In this document: positions 60,695 through 64,000 of the stretch, in pieces
How positions within the stretch are numbered: the first letter of the stretch is position 1
How the letters are laid out: every line of letters starts with the position of its first letter
Origin: Onthophagus taurus
Lineage: Eukaryota > Arthropoda > Insecta > Coleoptera > Scarabaeidae
Length of the DNA stretch: 64,000 bases
Direction of reading: 5' to 3'
NCBI RefSeq assembly: GCF_036711975.1
Contig: NW_027248941.1
Location: forward strand, 1,984,001-2,048,000
Position numbers and translations under genes: made by a program
Notes under the pieces: generated by a model
What the model was told of the DNA's origin: nothing
Seen by the model: the letters and a program-made list of their open reading frames with translations, nothing else
Databases searched by the model: none

Positions 60695-61013
60695 CTCGGA
60701 AAATGCAAAAAGAAAGAAAATAAGGGAAAGATGGTCCCGGAACACTTTTTTAATTCAAATTTTTTTTATTTTGAGGTTGTATTAAAATTTATAAGAAATG
60801 TCAAAAAAAAGTGAGGTTAGGATTGAAATAAAACTATTTCTAACGAAATAAATTGGGTTTAATCATAAATAAAAATAAATTAAAATCAAGGTTTGGTAAC
60901 AAATTAATAGGAACATCTGGATTAAATCGATACCTGAATATTCTTTCTTGCTCTAAACGTCATCGTATTTATCGTCGTAAGTATTTTTAAGAGTCGAGTT
61001 CTATCTAATTTAA

Positions 61014-61604
61014 CTAATCTCTACTGGTACTGAGCAAGTATTGTCTTGACCCAACGATATTTTGTACCTTATTAAGCGCGTCGACGACCTTATCGGGCAT
61101 ATGATCCTGTATCATCACCGGGGAGATTAAAACTTCATCAAAATCGGTATTTTGGGCCCATAACGCCTGATAAACGGGTTCTTTCTTCGATAATTTCTGC
61201 CTAAATCACAAAAATAAGATTGTTATCTAAATTCGAGGGATTATTGGAACAAAAGTACTGAAAATGCACTAAGTACATGCAAAAATCTATGAATCTACAA
61301 ATTACCTCCATTGATTTTCATACTTTTGTCTAAAAAATTAATTAAATTAATCCAAATTAATTAATTAATTCATTACTTACTCTCCTTTTGTTGGGTGGTG
61401 CCTCACGACGTGAATAATCCTTCCAGGGGGGTACAAGGGATTATGCGAGGTCAAAGCTATACTGCTATCGGAAGGGTGTAGCCCCAAATTCCTCGCGTGA
61501 TTCTTCGATGTCATGTATTCTTGGACGTGGAGCTCGTCTGTTGAAAGTTGAACGGCCGAGGTTGGCTCGTAATTGCAACAAATGCTGCAAGATATCGTTT
61601 TCCA
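61014..61604 (-). CDS. DAGLA: Diacylglycerol lipase alpha, end of the catalytic region (two exons)
   Basis: This membrane serine hydrolase releases 2-arachidonoylglycerol from diacylglycerol (inaE in Drosophila, where it supports phototransduction). Exon 61604-61381 reads WKTISCSICCNYEP ... LTSHNPLYPPGRIIHVVRHH, the family motif near the end of the lipase domain. Exon 61200-61014 continues EQKLSKKEPVYQALWAQNTD, then FDEVLISPVMIQDHMPDKVV and DALNK. From there two endings are possible: read-through to a stop at 61014, or splicing at 61067 (AAG|GTACAA) into the tail exon. The N-terminal membrane domain and catalytic Ser/Asp exons lie to the right, beyond the window. Confidence 0.88.
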
Positions 61605-61829
61605 CTAAAAATTAATTTATTAGTTAAGTAGAATGCAAAACAAATAGAAAAATTAATACCAAAAAATTTATGTTTTTTATCATTATTCCACTAAAATGGA
61701 AGAAATCAAAGAAAACTTACTGGCACAATGATTTAAAGTAGTCGATGTCGTCAATAAAATCAGAAAAGATAATAAAAAGCATTAACCTTGAATGTTTTTA
61801 GTTCTAGTTTTAGTTCAATAAAAATATTT
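61605..61829. other. Intron edge with an unassigned GTAAGT site
   Basis: The minus strand holds a donor-like GTGCCA|GTAAGT near 61716, preceded by a short frame reading SDFIDDIDYFKSLCQ. The phases do not join well to the next DAGL exon, so I do not call an exon. The repeat begins at about 61795 with TTTTTAGTTCTAGTTTTAGT. Confidence 0.3.
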
Positions 61830-64000
61830 TGAAACATTTTGACGATTATAGATATCATTAGACACTTTCTGGACACTTTTTGACTACTATAGATATCATC
61901 AGACACCATCTGGACAATTTTTAATGACTATAGAAATAATTAGAAAGCTTCTGGACACTTTTTAACTACTATAGAAATCATTAAATATCTTCTGGACACC
62001 TTTTGATGACTGTAGATATCATTAGACACCATTTAGACAATTTTTAACGATTGTAGATATCATTAGACACCTTCTGAACACTTTTTGACGGCTATAAATA
62101 TGATTAAACACCATTTGGACAGTTTTTATCGATTGTAGATATCATTAGACAAGTTCTGGACACTTTGTGACGGCTATAGATATCATTATACACCATTTGG
62201 GCAGTTTTTAACGACTATAGAAATAATTAGAAAGCTTTCAGAAAATTTTTAACTACCATAGAAATCATTAAATATTTTCTGGACAGTCTTTATCGATTGT
62301 AGATATCATTAGACAAGTTCTGGACACTTTTTGACGGCTATAGATATCATTATACACCATTTGGACAGTTTTTAACGACTATAGAAATAATTAGAGGGCT
62401 TCCAGAAAATTTTTAACTACCATAGAAATCATTAAATATTTTCTGGACACCTTTTGACGACTGTAGATATCATTAGACACCATTTAGACAATTTTTAACG
62501 ATTGTAGATATCATTAAATATCTTCTAAACACTTTTTGACGGTTATAAATATCATTAGACACCATTTGGACAGTTTCTACCGATTGTAGATATCATTAGA
62601 CACCTTCTGAACACTTTTTGACGGCTATAAATATGATTAAACACCATTTGGACAGTTTTTATCGATTGTAGATATCATTAGACAAGTTTTGGACACTTTT
62701 TGACGGCTATAGATATCATTATACACCATTTGGACAGTTTTTAACGACTATAGAAATAATTAGAAAGCTTCCAGAAAATTTTTAACTACCATAGAAATCA
62801 TTAAATATTTTCTGGACACCTTTTGACGACTTTAGATATCATTAGACAACATTTGGACAATATTTAACGATTGTAGATATCATTAGACACCTTCTGAACA
62901 CTTTTTGACGACTATAGATATCATCAAACACCATTTGGACGGTTTCTGTCGATTGTAGATATCATTAGACACCTTCTAGACACTTTTCGACAACTTTAGG
63001 AATCATTAGAAACTATCTAGACACTTTTGGACATCTTTTAAAATCTTCTGGCAATCCTTATTATTATCCAGAATGCGTTTACATACTTTTTGTTATTCAT
63101 GGCAATCATTAGAAAGTTCCAGGACAATTTTTAACTACTATAGAAATCATTAAATACTTTCTGGACACTTTTTGACCACCATAGATGTCATCAGACATCA
63201 TCTGAACAGTTTCTAACGACTATAGAAATAATTATAATGCTTCTGGACACTTTTTGACAACTATAGGAACTATTAGAAACTATCTAGACACTTTTGGACA
63301 ACTTTTAAAACCTTCTGGCAGTCTTTATAATTATCCAAAAAGCGTTTAGATACTTTTTGATATTCATGGCAATCATTAGAAAGTTTCAGGACAATTTTTA
63401 GCTACTATAGAAATCATTAAACACTTCTGGATACCTTTTAACGATGATAGAAATCATTAGAAAGTTTCTGGACACTTTTTGACCACTATAGAAATCATTA
63501 AATATCTTCAGGACACCTTTTGACGACTATAGATATCATCAGACACTATCTGGGCAGTTTTTAACGACTACAGAAATAATTAGAAAGCTTTTAGACACTT
63601 TTTGACAACTATAGGAATCATTAGAAACTAGCTAGACTCTTTTGGACATCTTTTAAATCTTCTGGCAATCATTTAGATACTTTTTGATATTTATGGCAAT
63701 CATTAGAAAGTTTCAGGACAATTTTTAACTACAATAGACATCATTAAATACCTTCTAGATACCTTTTGACGATTATAGAAACCAGTAGAGAGCTTCTGGT
63801 CACTTTTTGACAACTATAGTAATCATTAGAATGCTTCTAGAATTGTCCAGAAAGCTTTTAGACACTTTTTAACATCTTTAAAAACCCTCTGGGTGCCTTC
63901 ATAAATGTCCAGAAAGTGTTTAAATACGTTTTGACGACTTTAAAATACTTTAGACAAACTTTATAACTGTCCAGAAAGCCTTTAGACACTTTTTAGTAAT
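61830..64000. repeat. ~57-bp minisatellite I, main array (continues beyond window)
   Basis: About 38 units of the type AACGATTGTAGATATCATTA followed by GACACCTTCTGGACACTTTT, in variants (ATCATTAAATATCTTCTGGA; AGAAATAATTAGAAAGCTTC). It is preceded by TTTAGTTCTAGTTTTAGTTC, as other repeat loci are. It lies in a DAGL intron. Confidence 0.92.

Overview
The window is nuclear DNA of an insect. Genes are split by canonical GT-AG introns, and every protein I recognise is an animal or insect type: fatty acyl-CoA reductase, a Golgi SNARE, diacylglycerol lipase alpha, an insect cobalamin-binding-like protein, an IkB-like ankyrin protein and a PTB-domain protein. A beetle is likely from the very AT-rich, satellite-filled introns and piggyBac/TA-type miniature elements, but that is inference. 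No CRISPR, rRNA, tRNA or bacterial features were seen.

Layout: 1-2462 is repeat-filled intron upstream of the last two exons of a fatty acyl-CoA reductase (+, 2463-3307). A duplicated fragment of the neighbouring gene's last exon (3350-3655) and more of the same satellite follow. Next is an IkB-like ankyrin gene (-, 13998-6622, three exons), whose 5.8 kb first intron consists of two related, oppositely oriented satellites. 14450-17742 is a satellite whose monomer is a decayed copy of the last exon of the next gene, a PTB-domain protein (-, 27538-19376, four exons). The large PTB intron (20668-26644) is another satellite with a 681-bp higher-order repeat. 28.9-31.6 kb is a satellite tied to a hairpin-ended element, followed by a tandemly duplicated exon-like segment near 32 kb. 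The cobalamin-binding/DUF4430-like secreted protein (-, 48138-33824, seven exons) has introns holding foldback elements, a 31-bp minisatellite, and a piggyBac-like element (41796-47275) inflated by about 28 copies of a 190-bp repeat. 49.0-52.9 kb is another satellite. GOSR1 (-, 53962-53063) and a KEN-box protein (+, 56050-56588) are divergent and separated by a 2 kb satellite. At the right end lie C-terminal exons of diacylglycerol lipase alpha (-, 61604-59259), with a minisatellite filling the adjoining intron to the window end.

The genes do not form a pathway; this is ordinary eukaryotic gene order. What stands out is the repeat biology. Several otherwise different satellite families share the same pair of inverted arms around different central boxes. 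One satellite is clearly derived from a coding exon of its neighbour. One DNA transposon carries a satellite inside intact ends. Exon joins were deduced by hand from splice signals and codon phase, and each complete gene model closes in frame.
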